From: NORP240 sp965222175
GTDB taxonomy: Bacteria > Pseudomonadota > Gammaproteobacteria > Pseudomonadales > Pseudohongiellaceae
Direction: 5' to 3'
Assembly (NCBI GenBank): GCA_965222175.1
Contig: OZ244938.1
Span: 2,294,001 to 2,358,000, forward strand
Length of the DNA: 64,000 nt
Position 1 is the first letter of the stretch. The number at the start of each line of letters is the position of its first letter. Under the pieces are notes generated by a model. It had not been told where the DNA came from and did no database searches. It saw only the letters and a list, made by a program, of their open reading frames with translations. Positions 34,284 to 42,705 of the stretch are shown piece by piece. The position numbers and the translations under genes were made by a program.

Positions 34284-35324
34284 CTACTCCTTGTGATGCA
34301 GCCGCTTTTCGTCTTTGGCGGCAAATTCAACATCAAGCGCCTGCTCGCTCTGCATCAGGGTTGGAATGATCCTGTCGATGGCTTCGCCTTCATAGATTAC
34401 GCGGTACAGTGCACTCGCCAGGGGCATGTAGACCGATAGCTCATCGGCCTTGTGTTTGACCAGCTGCAGGGTATTGAGTCCTTCGGCAACCTGCCCCACT
34501 TCTGCCACGGCCTCATCCAGCGTTTTTCCCTGTCCCAGCAGAAACCCGATCCGGTAGTTCCGACTCAATGGCGTTGAACAGGTTACAATAAGATCGCCAA
34601 CACCTGCCAGACCCAGGAATGTCATGGGGTCGGCGCCCATTTCCCTGCCGAATCTCGCCATCTCGGTCAGGCTGCGGGTTATCAGCATGCTGTTGGTATT
34701 GTGGCCCATCCCCAGGGCCGCGGCCATTCCCGCCACGATGGCATAGATATTTTTCAGCGATCCGCCCAGTTCGATACCGAAAAAGTCATCGTTACTGTAA
34801 ACCCGGAAATAATCGGACGCCAGAATCTGTTTCACCGCCTCCCGCACGCCAGCGTGTTCGCTGGCGATAACGGTTCCGGTGAGATCGCGCCTGGCGATTT
34901 CCTTGGCCAGGTTCGGTCCACTGAGCACGCCGACCCGGGCCCGCGGCGCTTCCTGGCGCAGGATCTGGCTCATCAGCATGAAAGTGCCTCGCTCAATGCC
35001 CTTGGTGGTACTGATCAGCATGGCGTCGGACGCGGCAAAATGCCTCATCAGGCGCACCACAGCGCGAAAGGACTGGCTGGGCACAGCGACGAAGATCAGT
35101 GCCGCGCCGGATACGGCAGTCTGCATGTGGTTGGTGGCGGTAACATTTCTGTTGAGGTGATAACCCGGCAGGTACTGGGTGTTTTCCCGTTTTTCATTGA
35201 CCTGTCGCGCCATGTCCGGGTTGCGCATCCAGAAATACACGGGATACCCGTTTTCCGCGATGATATTAGCGATCACCGTACCGAAACTGCCGCCGCCAAG
35301 CACGGCTACTTTTTCAATATCCAT
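34284..35324 (-). CDS. gpsA: NAD(P)H-dependent glycerol-3-phosphate dehydrogenase
   Basis: Reduces dihydroxyacetone phosphate to sn-glycerol-3-phosphate for phospholipid synthesis. 346 residues; the N-terminal Rossmann motif 'GGGSFGT' is at 10-16, followed by 'WMRN', 'LSGPNLAKEIA' and the catalytic-lysine region 'GGSLKNIYAIVAGMA'. Length normal. Downstream are the DUF4389 and DUF4892 genes; upstream, 156 bases away, is the end of the nuo operon. Confidence 0.97.
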   Translation of the reverse strand: MDIEKVAVLGGGSFGTVIANIIAENGYPVYFWMRNPDMARQVNEKRENTQYLPGYHLNRNVTATNHMQTAVSGAALIFVAVPSQSFRAVVRLMRHFAASDAMLISTTKGIERGTFMLMSQILRQEAPRARVGVLSGPNLAKEIARRDLTGTVIASEHAGVREAVKQILASDYFRVYSNDDFFGIELGGSLKNIYAIVAGMAAALGMGHNTNSMLITRSLTEMARFGREMGADPMTFLGLAGVGDLIVTCSTPLSRNYRIGFLLGQGKTLDEAVAEVGQVAEGLNTLQLVKHKADELSVYMPLASALYRVIYEGEAIDRIIPTLMQSEQALDVEFAAKDEKRLHHKE

Positions 35325-35480
35325 TCAATTGCCAAAGGAAAATCACGGGTCGCCAATGATAGTCCGATTCCCCCCGGATAACCATTGCCCGACGTGGAAA
35401 CACTCTGCGTGGCGACACAGCCCGCTGCCACCGCGGCCGGGCCCCGGTCTGAACTCCGGACAGTGAAAGGCCAGGTGGCT

Positions 35481-36953
35481 TCAGACCGACACTGCGATCA
35501 CTTCCAGCATCGACATGAGAAAGGCGGGGTAGACTCCCAGCAATACCAGCATGGCCAGGAGGAATGTCAACACGACGTAGGAACCGATACTGCCCCAGCC
35601 GGCTTCGCGATATTCCTGCTGAACTTCGGACTGCAGCAGCATGCGATAGACTATCCGCAGATAGTAGTAGATGCCGATGCCACTGCCCGCCACCAGGACC
35701 ATCAGCAGTCCCCACAGGGCTCCTTCCACACCGGCCAGAACCAGGTAGAACTTGCCAATGAATCCAACGGTCAGGGGGATGCCGGCCAGGGACAGCAACA
35801 TGGCGGTGAACAAAAGGGCCAGCCAGGGATCGCGCCAGAACAGACCCTGGTAATCGGTGACAAAATCAAATTCCTTTTCACTGGTTGAAACCACCGTAGC
35901 CACACCGAACGCCCCCAGTGACATGATGATATAGGCGACCAGGTAGAAACTGACCGCTTCAATACCCAGGGTCGTACTGGCACTGCCCAGGGCAATGACG
36001 GCAATCAGCAGGTAGCCCATGTGGGCGATGGAGGAGTAGGCAAGGATGCGCTTGAGGTTTCCCTGCACCAGGGCCAGCAGGTTGCCACCCAGGATGGAAA
36101 GTACGGCGATAACGCCCATCACCGTGACCACCGATGCATAGTCCAGCAGGCCGGACGCCACCACGAAGCGCAGCAGCAGAACCATCATCGCCGCCTTGCC
36201 GACGGTTGCCAGGAACGTCGTTGCCGGCAGCGGCGCTCCTTCATAGACATCCGGCGTCCACATATGAAAAGGGGCCAGGGACAGCTTGAAGCCAACCCCG
36301 GCCAGCAACAGCACTAGGGTGGTTGCATAATAGCTGGTACGCACTTCGGCGCCGGCAGTGGCCACGGAGAGATCGGTGAACTGGAGTGTGCCGGTCTGGG
36401 CATACAGCAGCGCGATGCTGAACAGGATGAAAGCTGACGATACCGCAGACAGCACCAGGTACTTGACCGACGCCTCCAACGGAAACTTGGCGGCCTCCTT
36501 GCTGTGAACGGGATAGGCGATCATGGCATAGAGTGAAATACTGAGAGTTTCCAGCCCGAGAAAAGCGCTGATGAAATGGTTGCTGCTGACCATGATCAAT
36601 GCGCCGATGGTGGCGATCAGCAACAGCAGGTAAAACTCTTCCACTTCGTCGTTCAGGTTGTACAGGTAGGGATAGCTGAGCACCGCAATGCAGCCGGTGG
36701 TGGCCAGTACCACCGCCGTGAAGAACAGACTGAAATTGTCAATCACCAGCAGGTCGGTAACCTGCTGGCCGGCGAAAGGCAGCACCAGGAGCGTGGCCAG
36801 CAGGGCAAGGACGATGCCAAGGATGGTTACCGCACAGCTGACCGTATGGTTGCGTTTCCAGGCGATCAGCAGCATCACCAGGACGACGAAACCGGTGACG
36901 ACCAGTATCGGCAGTAGCGGGACAAGGTCCTGTAAAGTGAGAGCAAGTTCCAT
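35481..36953 (-). CDS. nuoN: NADH-quinone oxidoreductase subunit N
   Basis: Antiporter-like proton-channel subunit of complex I and last gene of the operon. 490 residues with about 14 membrane helices. The key lysines sit in the conserved helices around 'YLVLSAVSSAFILFSIALLY' and 'RILAYSSIAHMGYLLIA'. Its start is 21 bases after nuoM ends. Confidence 0.97.
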   Translation of the reverse strand: MELALTLQDLVPLLPILVVTGFVVLVMLLIAWKRNHTVSCAVTILGIVLALLATLLVLPFAGQQVTDLLVIDNFSLFFTAVVLATTGCIAVLSYPYLYNLNDEVEEFYLLLLIATIGALIMVSSNHFISAFLGLETLSISLYAMIAYPVHSKEAAKFPLEASVKYLVLSAVSSAFILFSIALLYAQTGTLQFTDLSVATAGAEVRTSYYATTLVLLLAGVGFKLSLAPFHMWTPDVYEGAPLPATTFLATVGKAAMMVLLLRFVVASGLLDYASVVTVMGVIAVLSILGGNLLALVQGNLKRILAYSSIAHMGYLLIAVIALGSASTTLGIEAVSFYLVAYIIMSLGAFGVATVVSTSEKEFDFVTDYQGLFWRDPWLALLFTAMLLSLAGIPLTVGFIGKFYLVLAGVEGALWGLLMVLVAGSGIGIYYYLRIVYRMLLQSEVQQEYREAGWGSIGSYVVLTFLLAMLVLLGVYPAFLMSMLEVIAVSV

Positions 36954-36974
36954 TAATTAACCTGTAACCGATTC

Positions 36975-38450
36975 CTAAAGAAGACTGCCAAGGGTCATTG
37001 CCGAGAGATCCAGGAATGACTGGGGATACATGCCCATCCATACCAGGCCGATCATCATCAGCAGGTAAAACACCATCTCCACCCGGGACAGGTCCACCAG
37101 CGACTCACCCTGGTCCGGGTGGTCACGGTAAACGCCCTGGAATACTTTCTGTATTACCCACAACGAGTACACCGACGCGAAGACAAGACCCAGCGCCGCG
37201 ACAACGGTCAGCGGTATATTTGCCTGGAACGCACCCAGCAGGGCCAGAAACTCGCCAACAAAATTGCCAAGCCCCGGCATACCCAGCGCGGCAATTGAGA
37301 AAAACAGCGCGACCACGGCCATGCGGGGAACACGGGCCCAGAAGCCCCCCATTTCACGCATGTCCCGGGTATGAATTCGATGCTGCAGACCACCGGCCAG
37401 CATGAACAGGGCGGCGGCACTCAGGCCATGGGCCAGCATGGTCATGACCGCACCCTGCACCGCCTGCTCGTTCCAGGCAAACACGCCAAGGGTCACGAAA
37501 CCCATGTGACTGACACTGGTGTAGGCAATAAGCCGCTTCAGGTCAGTTTGAGCAAAGGCGACCTTGGCGCAATACAGGATACTGACCGCCGCCAGGGTCA
37601 TGGCTATGGGCGCAAATTCCGCCGCGGCGTCAGGAAACAGCGGCAGGGTAAAACGGATCAGTCCATAGGCGCCGGTCTTGAGCAGTATGCCGGCCAGGAT
37701 CACGCTGCCTGCAGTGGGTGCCTGGCTGTGGGCGTCGGGCAGCCAGGTATGCAGCGGTACGGTGGGCAGCTTGGTACCGAAACCGATAAAGAAACCCAGC
37801 ATGATCAGCATGGCCGTGGATGCCGCCAGCTGCACATTCTGCAGTTGAAAATAGTCGAAGCTGAATGCGCCGAACTGCAGGTAATGATTGTAGGCCAGGG
37901 CAAGAATCGCGATCAGCATCAGCAGACCGGACACCTGGGTGAATATAAAGAATTTCATCGCCGCGTAATTCTTGTTTTCGTGACCCCAGATGGCGATGAT
38001 CAGGTACATGGGAATCAGCATGACTTCCCAGAAAAAGAAAAACAGGAACAGATCCAGGGCGACGAATACCCCGATCACGCCAGCCAGTGTCCACAACAGG
38101 TTGAAATAGAAAAAGCCTGCCCTTTCCTGGATTTCATTCCAGGCCGCGCCCACTGCAATGACGCCGAGAAAGACGGTCAACAGGACCATCAGCAGGCTCA
38201 ACCCGTCCAGGCCCAGCTGGAAATAAATGCCAAACCTGGGTAACCATTCCGCCTTCAGGTAGACCAGCCACTCGCCGCCGCCTTCCACCGGTACAAAAGG
38301 CGTGGCGTTCATCAGGCCAAGCAACAGCACGGCGTCAATCAGCAGAAAGACAAGAGCCACCACCCGAGGGAGCCTGACATCGACAAATTCCGCCAGCCAC
38401 GCGGCCAGCCCGCCAATGAACAGGACGAGAATCAGCCAGGCGAGGATCAC
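36975..38450 (-). CDS. nuoM: NADH-quinone oxidoreductase subunit M
   Basis: Antiporter-like proton-pumping subunit of complex I. 491 residues, about 14 helices. The conserved Glu of 'FFFFWEVMLIPMYLIIAIWG' and the Lys region 'LKRLIAYTSVSHMGFVTLGV' are intact. The start is GTG, overlapping the nuoL stop as GTGA, so the two are translationally coupled. Confidence 0.97.
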   Translation of the reverse strand: MILAWLILVLFIGGLAAWLAEFVDVRLPRVVALVFLLIDAVLLLGLMNATPFVPVEGGGEWLVYLKAEWLPRFGIYFQLGLDGLSLLMVLLTVFLGVIAVGAAWNEIQERAGFFYFNLLWTLAGVIGVFVALDLFLFFFFWEVMLIPMYLIIAIWGHENKNYAAMKFFIFTQVSGLLMLIAILALAYNHYLQFGAFSFDYFQLQNVQLAASTAMLIMLGFFIGFGTKLPTVPLHTWLPDAHSQAPTAGSVILAGILLKTGAYGLIRFTLPLFPDAAAEFAPIAMTLAAVSILYCAKVAFAQTDLKRLIAYTSVSHMGFVTLGVFAWNEQAVQGAVMTMLAHGLSAAALFMLAGGLQHRIHTRDMREMGGFWARVPRMAVVALFFSIAALGMPGLGNFVGEFLALLGAFQANIPLTVVAALGLVFASVYSLWVIQKVFQGVYRDHPDQGESLVDLSRVEMVFYLLMMIGLVWMGMYPQSFLDLSAMTLGSLL

Positions 38451-40300
38451 AGCAAAACTCCTATCACGATAAGAACCACCAGTCCCGCCATGACGCTGGC
38501 AGCGTACCAGCGCAGGTAGCCGGTCTGGGTTCTGACCAGTAAGCGGTTGGCCAGTGCCGTCAGCTCCACTAACCAGCCAACCATCAAGTCAACGATGTCT
38601 TTGCGGTTCACTTTCGCCAGAAAGATAAACGGCTTCACGAAAAGCGCCTGGTAGAGACTGTCCATTCCCCAGCCGCTGAACCAGAACTTGTGCAACGTGG
38701 CACCCAAACCCGGCCTTACCAGTTTTTCAACATCCAGTGTCCTGGCGCAGAACAGCAGGTATGACACCCCGACCCCGATGATCGGGACAGCTATCATCAG
38801 GGCATGGACCAGAAAGCTTGCATGGGGTTCCTCGTGCTCGCCACCGCCGTGGCTGAAGACACTTTCCACCGGGATATGAATAAAACCGCCGAACAGGGCA
38901 AGTACTGCCAGCACGGCGAGTGGCGCCGCCATGGGGAACCCGGTCACTTCCGTTGCCTCGTTTTTGCTGTCGCCGAAAAACACGACAAAAACCAGTCGGA
39001 AACTGTAGATTGCGGTAAAGAAGGCACCGATGACGCCACCCAGCCACAACAGTGTACCGCTGCCCTCGGCATTCAATGCCGCCAGTAAGATTTCATCCTT
39101 GCTGAAGTAACCGGACGTGAACGGCAGCGCCGTCAGAGCCGCACTGCCGATAATAAACGACCAGAAGGCGACCGGCAGGTGCCGGCGCATTCCTCCCATT
39201 TTGAAGATATTGTGCTCATGGTGCAGACTGAGAATCACGGTGCCGGCGGCAAGAAACAGCAAGGCCTTGAAGAAGGCATGGGTCATCAGGTGGAAAATCG
39301 CCGCCGACCAGGCACCTACACCCAGTCCGAGAAACATGTAGCCGATCTGACTGATCGTGGAATAGGCCAGGATCCGCTTGATATCATGCTGGGTCAGCGC
39401 CGTGAAGCCAGCCATCAACAGGGTTATCAGACCAACCCAGGCGACCAGAGACTGCACGGTCGGCGCCAGCTCGAACAGCAGGTGAGTGCGGGCGATAAGG
39501 TACACGCCGGCGGTAACCATGGTTGCCGCATGGATCAGGGCGCTGATGGGGGTGGGGCCGGCCATGGCGTCAGGCAACCAGGTCTGTAGCGGCAGCTGTG
39601 CCGATTTGCCCACGGCACCTCCCAGCAGTAACAGTGCCGCGGCAACCGCCAGGCCGGAACCTGTTTGCCACTGGGTCTCGGCAGCCAGCATCAGTTCCTG
39701 GATATTCAGGGTACCCAGCTGGGAAAACAGCAAAAACAAGCCCAGCGCCATGGAGGTGTCACCGACCCGGGTGACCACGAACGCCTTCCGGGCCGCATAG
39801 CCGTTAGCAGGGTTTTCGTACCAGAAGCCGATCAACAGGTAACTGCACAGGCCCACCCCTTCCCAGCCCAGGTACAGCAGCACCAGGTTGTCCGCCAGCA
39901 CCAGCACCAGCATCGCTGCCACGAAAAGGTTCATGTAGGCGAAGAAACGGCTGTAACCGGGGTCATCAATCATGAAGCCGGTTGAGTACAGGTGAATGAG
40001 GAAGCCCACACCGCTGATCACCAGAATCATTACCACGGTAAGCCCATCGAGGTAGAACGCAAACGAAGAGGCGAACTCCCCCGCCGCCATCCACGTCCAC
40101 AGGCTCAGCTGAAAGCTTTCCTGCCCGGAACCAAGCAGTTCAATACTCGCCAGCGCCGCCACGACAAACGCCAGTCCCACGGAACCGGCACCAACCGCTG
40201 CCACCACCGACTTGGGCAGCGTCCCGCCGGTAAGCGCCAGAATAAGAAACCCGGTCAGTGGTAGCGCCGGTAAAAGCCAGATCAAGTCAAGCACAGTCAT
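38447..40300 (-). CDS. nuoL: NADH-quinone oxidoreductase subunit L
   Basis: Distal antiporter-like subunit carrying the long lateral helix that spans the membrane arm. 617 residues, close to the E. coli length. Core motifs are 'LVLLYLGWEGVGLCSYLLIG', 'PTPISALIHAATMVTAGVYL' and 'HDIKRILAYSTISQIGYMFL'. The C-terminal 100 residues carry the lateral helix and last membrane anchor. ATG start, 48 bases after nuoK. Confidence 0.97.
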   Translation of the reverse strand: MTVLDLIWLLPALPLTGFLILALTGGTLPKSVVAAVGAGSVGLAFVVAALASIELLGSGQESFQLSLWTWMAAGEFASSFAFYLDGLTVVMILVISGVGFLIHLYSTGFMIDDPGYSRFFAYMNLFVAAMLVLVLADNLVLLYLGWEGVGLCSYLLIGFWYENPANGYAARKAFVVTRVGDTSMALGLFLLFSQLGTLNIQELMLAAETQWQTGSGLAVAAALLLLGGAVGKSAQLPLQTWLPDAMAGPTPISALIHAATMVTAGVYLIARTHLLFELAPTVQSLVAWVGLITLLMAGFTALTQHDIKRILAYSTISQIGYMFLGLGVGAWSAAIFHLMTHAFFKALLFLAAGTVILSLHHEHNIFKMGGMRRHLPVAFWSFIIGSAALTALPFTSGYFSKDEILLAALNAEGSGTLLWLGGVIGAFFTAIYSFRLVFVVFFGDSKNEATEVTGFPMAAPLAVLAVLALFGGFIHIPVESVFSHGGGEHEEPHASFLVHALMIAVPIIGVGVSYLLFCARTLDVEKLVRPGLGATLHKFWFSGWGMDSLYQALFVKPFIFLAKVNRKDIVDLMVGWLVELTALANRLLVRTQTGYLRWYAASVMAGLVVLIVIGVLL

Positions 40301-40348
40301 TCCCTGGTTGTTGTTCTAATCAGCAGTTTTTTCTGTCAGTCGAAGCCA

Positions 40349-40657
40349 TCAGCCTTTCATCTGGGTCAGCACGTTCAGGTCCACCGTGTGGTATCTGCGG
40401 TACATCTGTATGATGAGTCCCAGCCCCACCGCCACTTCGGCAGCGGCCAGGGTCAGAATCATGAGAAACATGATCTGCCCGTCGGCGTGCTGCCAGCGGG
40501 CGGAGGAAACAACGAACGCCAGGCCGCAGGCGTTCAACATGATTTCCAATGACATGAGCACGAAGACCACGTTGCGACGGGTCAATACACCGATCAGCCC
40601 AAGCACGAACAGCACCCCGGCCAGAATCAGTCCGTGTTCAAAGGGTATCGATTGCAT
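40349..40657 (-). CDS. nuoK: NADH-quinone oxidoreductase subunit K
   Basis: 102 residues from the ATG at 40657 (GAAGGAAG just upstream); an in-frame start at 40675 is less likely. Three membrane helices; the conserved membrane glutamates needed for proton transfer are in 'VLMSLEIMLNACGL' and 'LTLAAAEVAVGLGLI'. Standard length and place between nuoJ and nuoL. Confidence 0.97.
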   Translation of the reverse strand: MQSIPFEHGLILAGVLFVLGLIGVLTRRNVVFVLMSLEIMLNACGLAFVVSSARWQHADGQIMFLMILTLAAAEVAVGLGLIIQMYRRYHTVDLNVLTQMKG

Positions 40658-40721
40658 CAATCTTCCTTCTTCCAATCATCGTCATACGATTTAACATTGC
40701 GTGTCCGTGCCGACCGCAGAC

Positions 40722-41204
40722 CTATTTTTTCGCCAGGTGATAGGCTCCCACCAGGCCCGCCAGCAGCAGGATCGATGCGATCTCCACCGCCAGAACGTAA
40801 GGACCGAACAGGGAAAGTCCCACGGCCCTGACGCCCACTTCGACTACCGCCACGTCTGTGCCCTGCTGCACCAGCACGTTCAGCAGCTGGGCGAGCAACA
40901 CGCCGGCCAGGATGACCGGGCCGATCCATACCCGTCGTTGAATCCAGCTTTTCTCCTGCTCCCGACTGCGCTTGCCAAGGTTCAGCATCATGATGACAAA
41001 CAGGAACAACACCATGATGGCACCGGCATAGACGATAGCCTCCAGCATGGCAGCGAAGGGTGCCCCCAGGGTATAGAAAATAACGGCCACGGCCAGCAGC
41101 GATAAAATGAGGTATATGAGCGCATGCACGACGTCACTCTGCAGAATTACCGCGATGGTCGAGATCAGCGCCACGGTGGCGGCCAGGTAAAATAACAGAA
41201 TCAT
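40722..41204 (-). CDS. nuoJ: NADH-quinone oxidoreductase subunit J
   Basis: 160 residues with five membrane helices. The conserved 'AMLEAIVYAGAIMVLFLFVI' carries the pi-bulge helix near the quinone-coupling channel. ATG start overlapping the nuoI stop as ATGA. Length slightly under the E. coli 184 residues because of a shorter C-terminus, common outside enterobacteria. Confidence 0.97.
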   Translation of the reverse strand: MILLFYLAATVALISTIAVILQSDVVHALIYLILSLLAVAVIFYTLGAPFAAMLEAIVYAGAIMVLFLFVIMMLNLGKRSREQEKSWIQRRVWIGPVILAGVLLAQLLNVLVQQGTDVAVVEVGVRAVGLSLFGPYVLAVEIASILLLAGLVGAYHLAKK

Positions 41205-41740
41205 GGCATCAGGCTCCTGACATCCACCGGGGGAGACTCGTTCTGTGCCTCACCCTTGTCTTTGCCGCCAATGGCCATCCCGGCCACGCGGTAGAAATTG
41301 TAGTCGTGGTATTTACCGGTTCCGTCTATCAGCAGGTCTTCCTTTTCCCAAACCATGTCCTGGCGAACGTATTCGGCCATCTCAAAATCGGGCGTCAGCT
41401 GAATGGCATTGGTGGGACAGGCTTCCTCGCAGAAACCGCACATGATGCAGCGGGAAAAATTGATGCGGAAAAACTCCGGGTACCACCTGCCGGATTCATC
41501 CTCGGCTTTCTGCAACGCGATACAGTCAACGGGACAGGCAACTGCGCAGAGGTTGCAGGCAACACATCGCTCCTCGCCGTCAGGGTCCCGGCTGAGGATA
41601 ATTCGTCCCCGCCACCTGGGAAACATGTAGGGCTGCTCATCCGGGTACTGCACCGTATCCGTTTTTTCGAACATATGCCGGAATACCCGCCACAGGGTGA
41701 CCAGCTGACTGACGAGGGTATCCTTGATCAAACTGAACAT
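41201..41740 (-). CDS. nuoI: NADH-quinone oxidoreductase subunit I
   Basis: Ferredoxin-like subunit holding the N6a and N6b [4Fe-4S] clusters that pass electrons to NuoB. 179 residues. Two complete CxxCxxCxxxCP sets: Cys59/62/65/69 and Cys98/101/104/108 ('CIMCGFCEEACPTNAIQL'). An N-terminal amphipathic helix attaches it to the membrane arm. Confidence 0.97.
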   Translation of the reverse strand: MFSLIKDTLVSQLVTLWRVFRHMFEKTDTVQYPDEQPYMFPRWRGRIILSRDPDGEERCVACNLCAVACPVDCIALQKAEDESGRWYPEFFRINFSRCIMCGFCEEACPTNAIQLTPDFEMAEYVRQDMVWEKEDLLIDGTGKYHDYNFYRVAGMAIGGKDKGEAQNESPPVDVRSLMP

Positions 41741-41742
41741 GA

Positions 41743-42705
41743 CTATCCTCCGTTCCCGATGAGTATCAACGCGCCGGTAACCAGCAGGTTGAGCAATGAC
41801 AGCGGAAGCAGGAACAACCAGCCGTAACGCATCAACTGGTCATACCGGGGCCGGGGAATGGCTGCCCGCAACAGGATAAAAAAGGCAACAAATACCGCGG
41901 CCTTGAACACAAACCAGATAATCGGCGGCAGCAGGCCTGGCCCCAGCCAGCCACCGAAAAACAACACGGTAATCAGTGATGAAATCAGCACCAGGCCCAG
42001 GTATTCACCGACGAAAAACATACCGAATTTCATCCCCGAATACTCGGTATGGTAGCCCGCGACAATTTCCTGTTCCGCTTCGGGAATATCAAAGGGCAGG
42101 CGGTGACTCTCGGCGATGCCGGCTATGAGAAAAATCACGAAACCGATCAGCTGTGGCAGGATGTACCAGCCGTCTTCCTGGGCAAGGACGATTTCCCGCA
42201 GGTTGAAACTGCCGGAAAGCGCCACCACGCCCAGTAACGAAATACCCATGAACACCTCGTAACTGACCATCTGGGCAGCGGCCCGCAGACTGCCCAGCAG
42301 TGCATACTTGTTGTCCGAAGCAAGGCCCCCCAGCATGACGCTGTAAGCACCCAGAGAAGCCATGGCCAGGACGAACAGGACACCGATATTGGAATCGATG
42401 ATGCCAACACCGGGAGCAAACGGAATTACGCTGAAACTCATCAGGACGACGACCATGATGATTGTCGGGGCCAGGATAAAACTGAGCCGATCGGAAAACG
42501 GCGGCACCCAGTCTTCCTTGGTAAAAATCTTCAGCATGTCAGCCACCACCTGCAGCAGGCCCAGGGGGCCGACCCGGTTGGGCCCGAGCCGTTCCTGCCA
42601 GAGTCCCAGCAGACGTCGCTCCACCCAGATGAGCATGGCAGCCACCACCACGACAACCAGCAGAATGCTGATAATGTTGAGCAATGATCCCACTTCCCAA
42701 GTCAA
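41743..42705 (-). CDS. nuoH: NADH-quinone oxidoreductase subunit H
   Basis: Forms the quinone chamber roof and joins the two arms of complex I. 320 residues, eight helices; 'RLLGLWQERLGPNRVGPLGL' and 'AESHRLPFDIPEAEQEIVAG' are the invariant loops around the quinone channel. The start is TTG at 42705, overlapping the nuoG stop as TTGA; no ATG exists before the conserved region. Confidence 0.96.
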   Translation of the reverse strand: MTWEVGSLLNIISILLVVVVVAAMLIWVERRLLGLWQERLGPNRVGPLGLLQVVADMLKIFTKEDWVPPFSDRLSFILAPTIIMVVVLMSFSVIPFAPGVGIIDSNIGVLFVLAMASLGAYSVMLGGLASDNKYALLGSLRAAAQMVSYEVFMGISLLGVVALSGSFNLREIVLAQEDGWYILPQLIGFVIFLIAGIAESHRLPFDIPEAEQEIVAGYHTEYSGMKFGMFFVGEYLGLVLISSLITVLFFGGWLGPGLLPPIIWFVFKAAVFVAFFILLRAAIPRPRYDQLMRYGWLFLLPLSLLNLLVTGALILIGNGG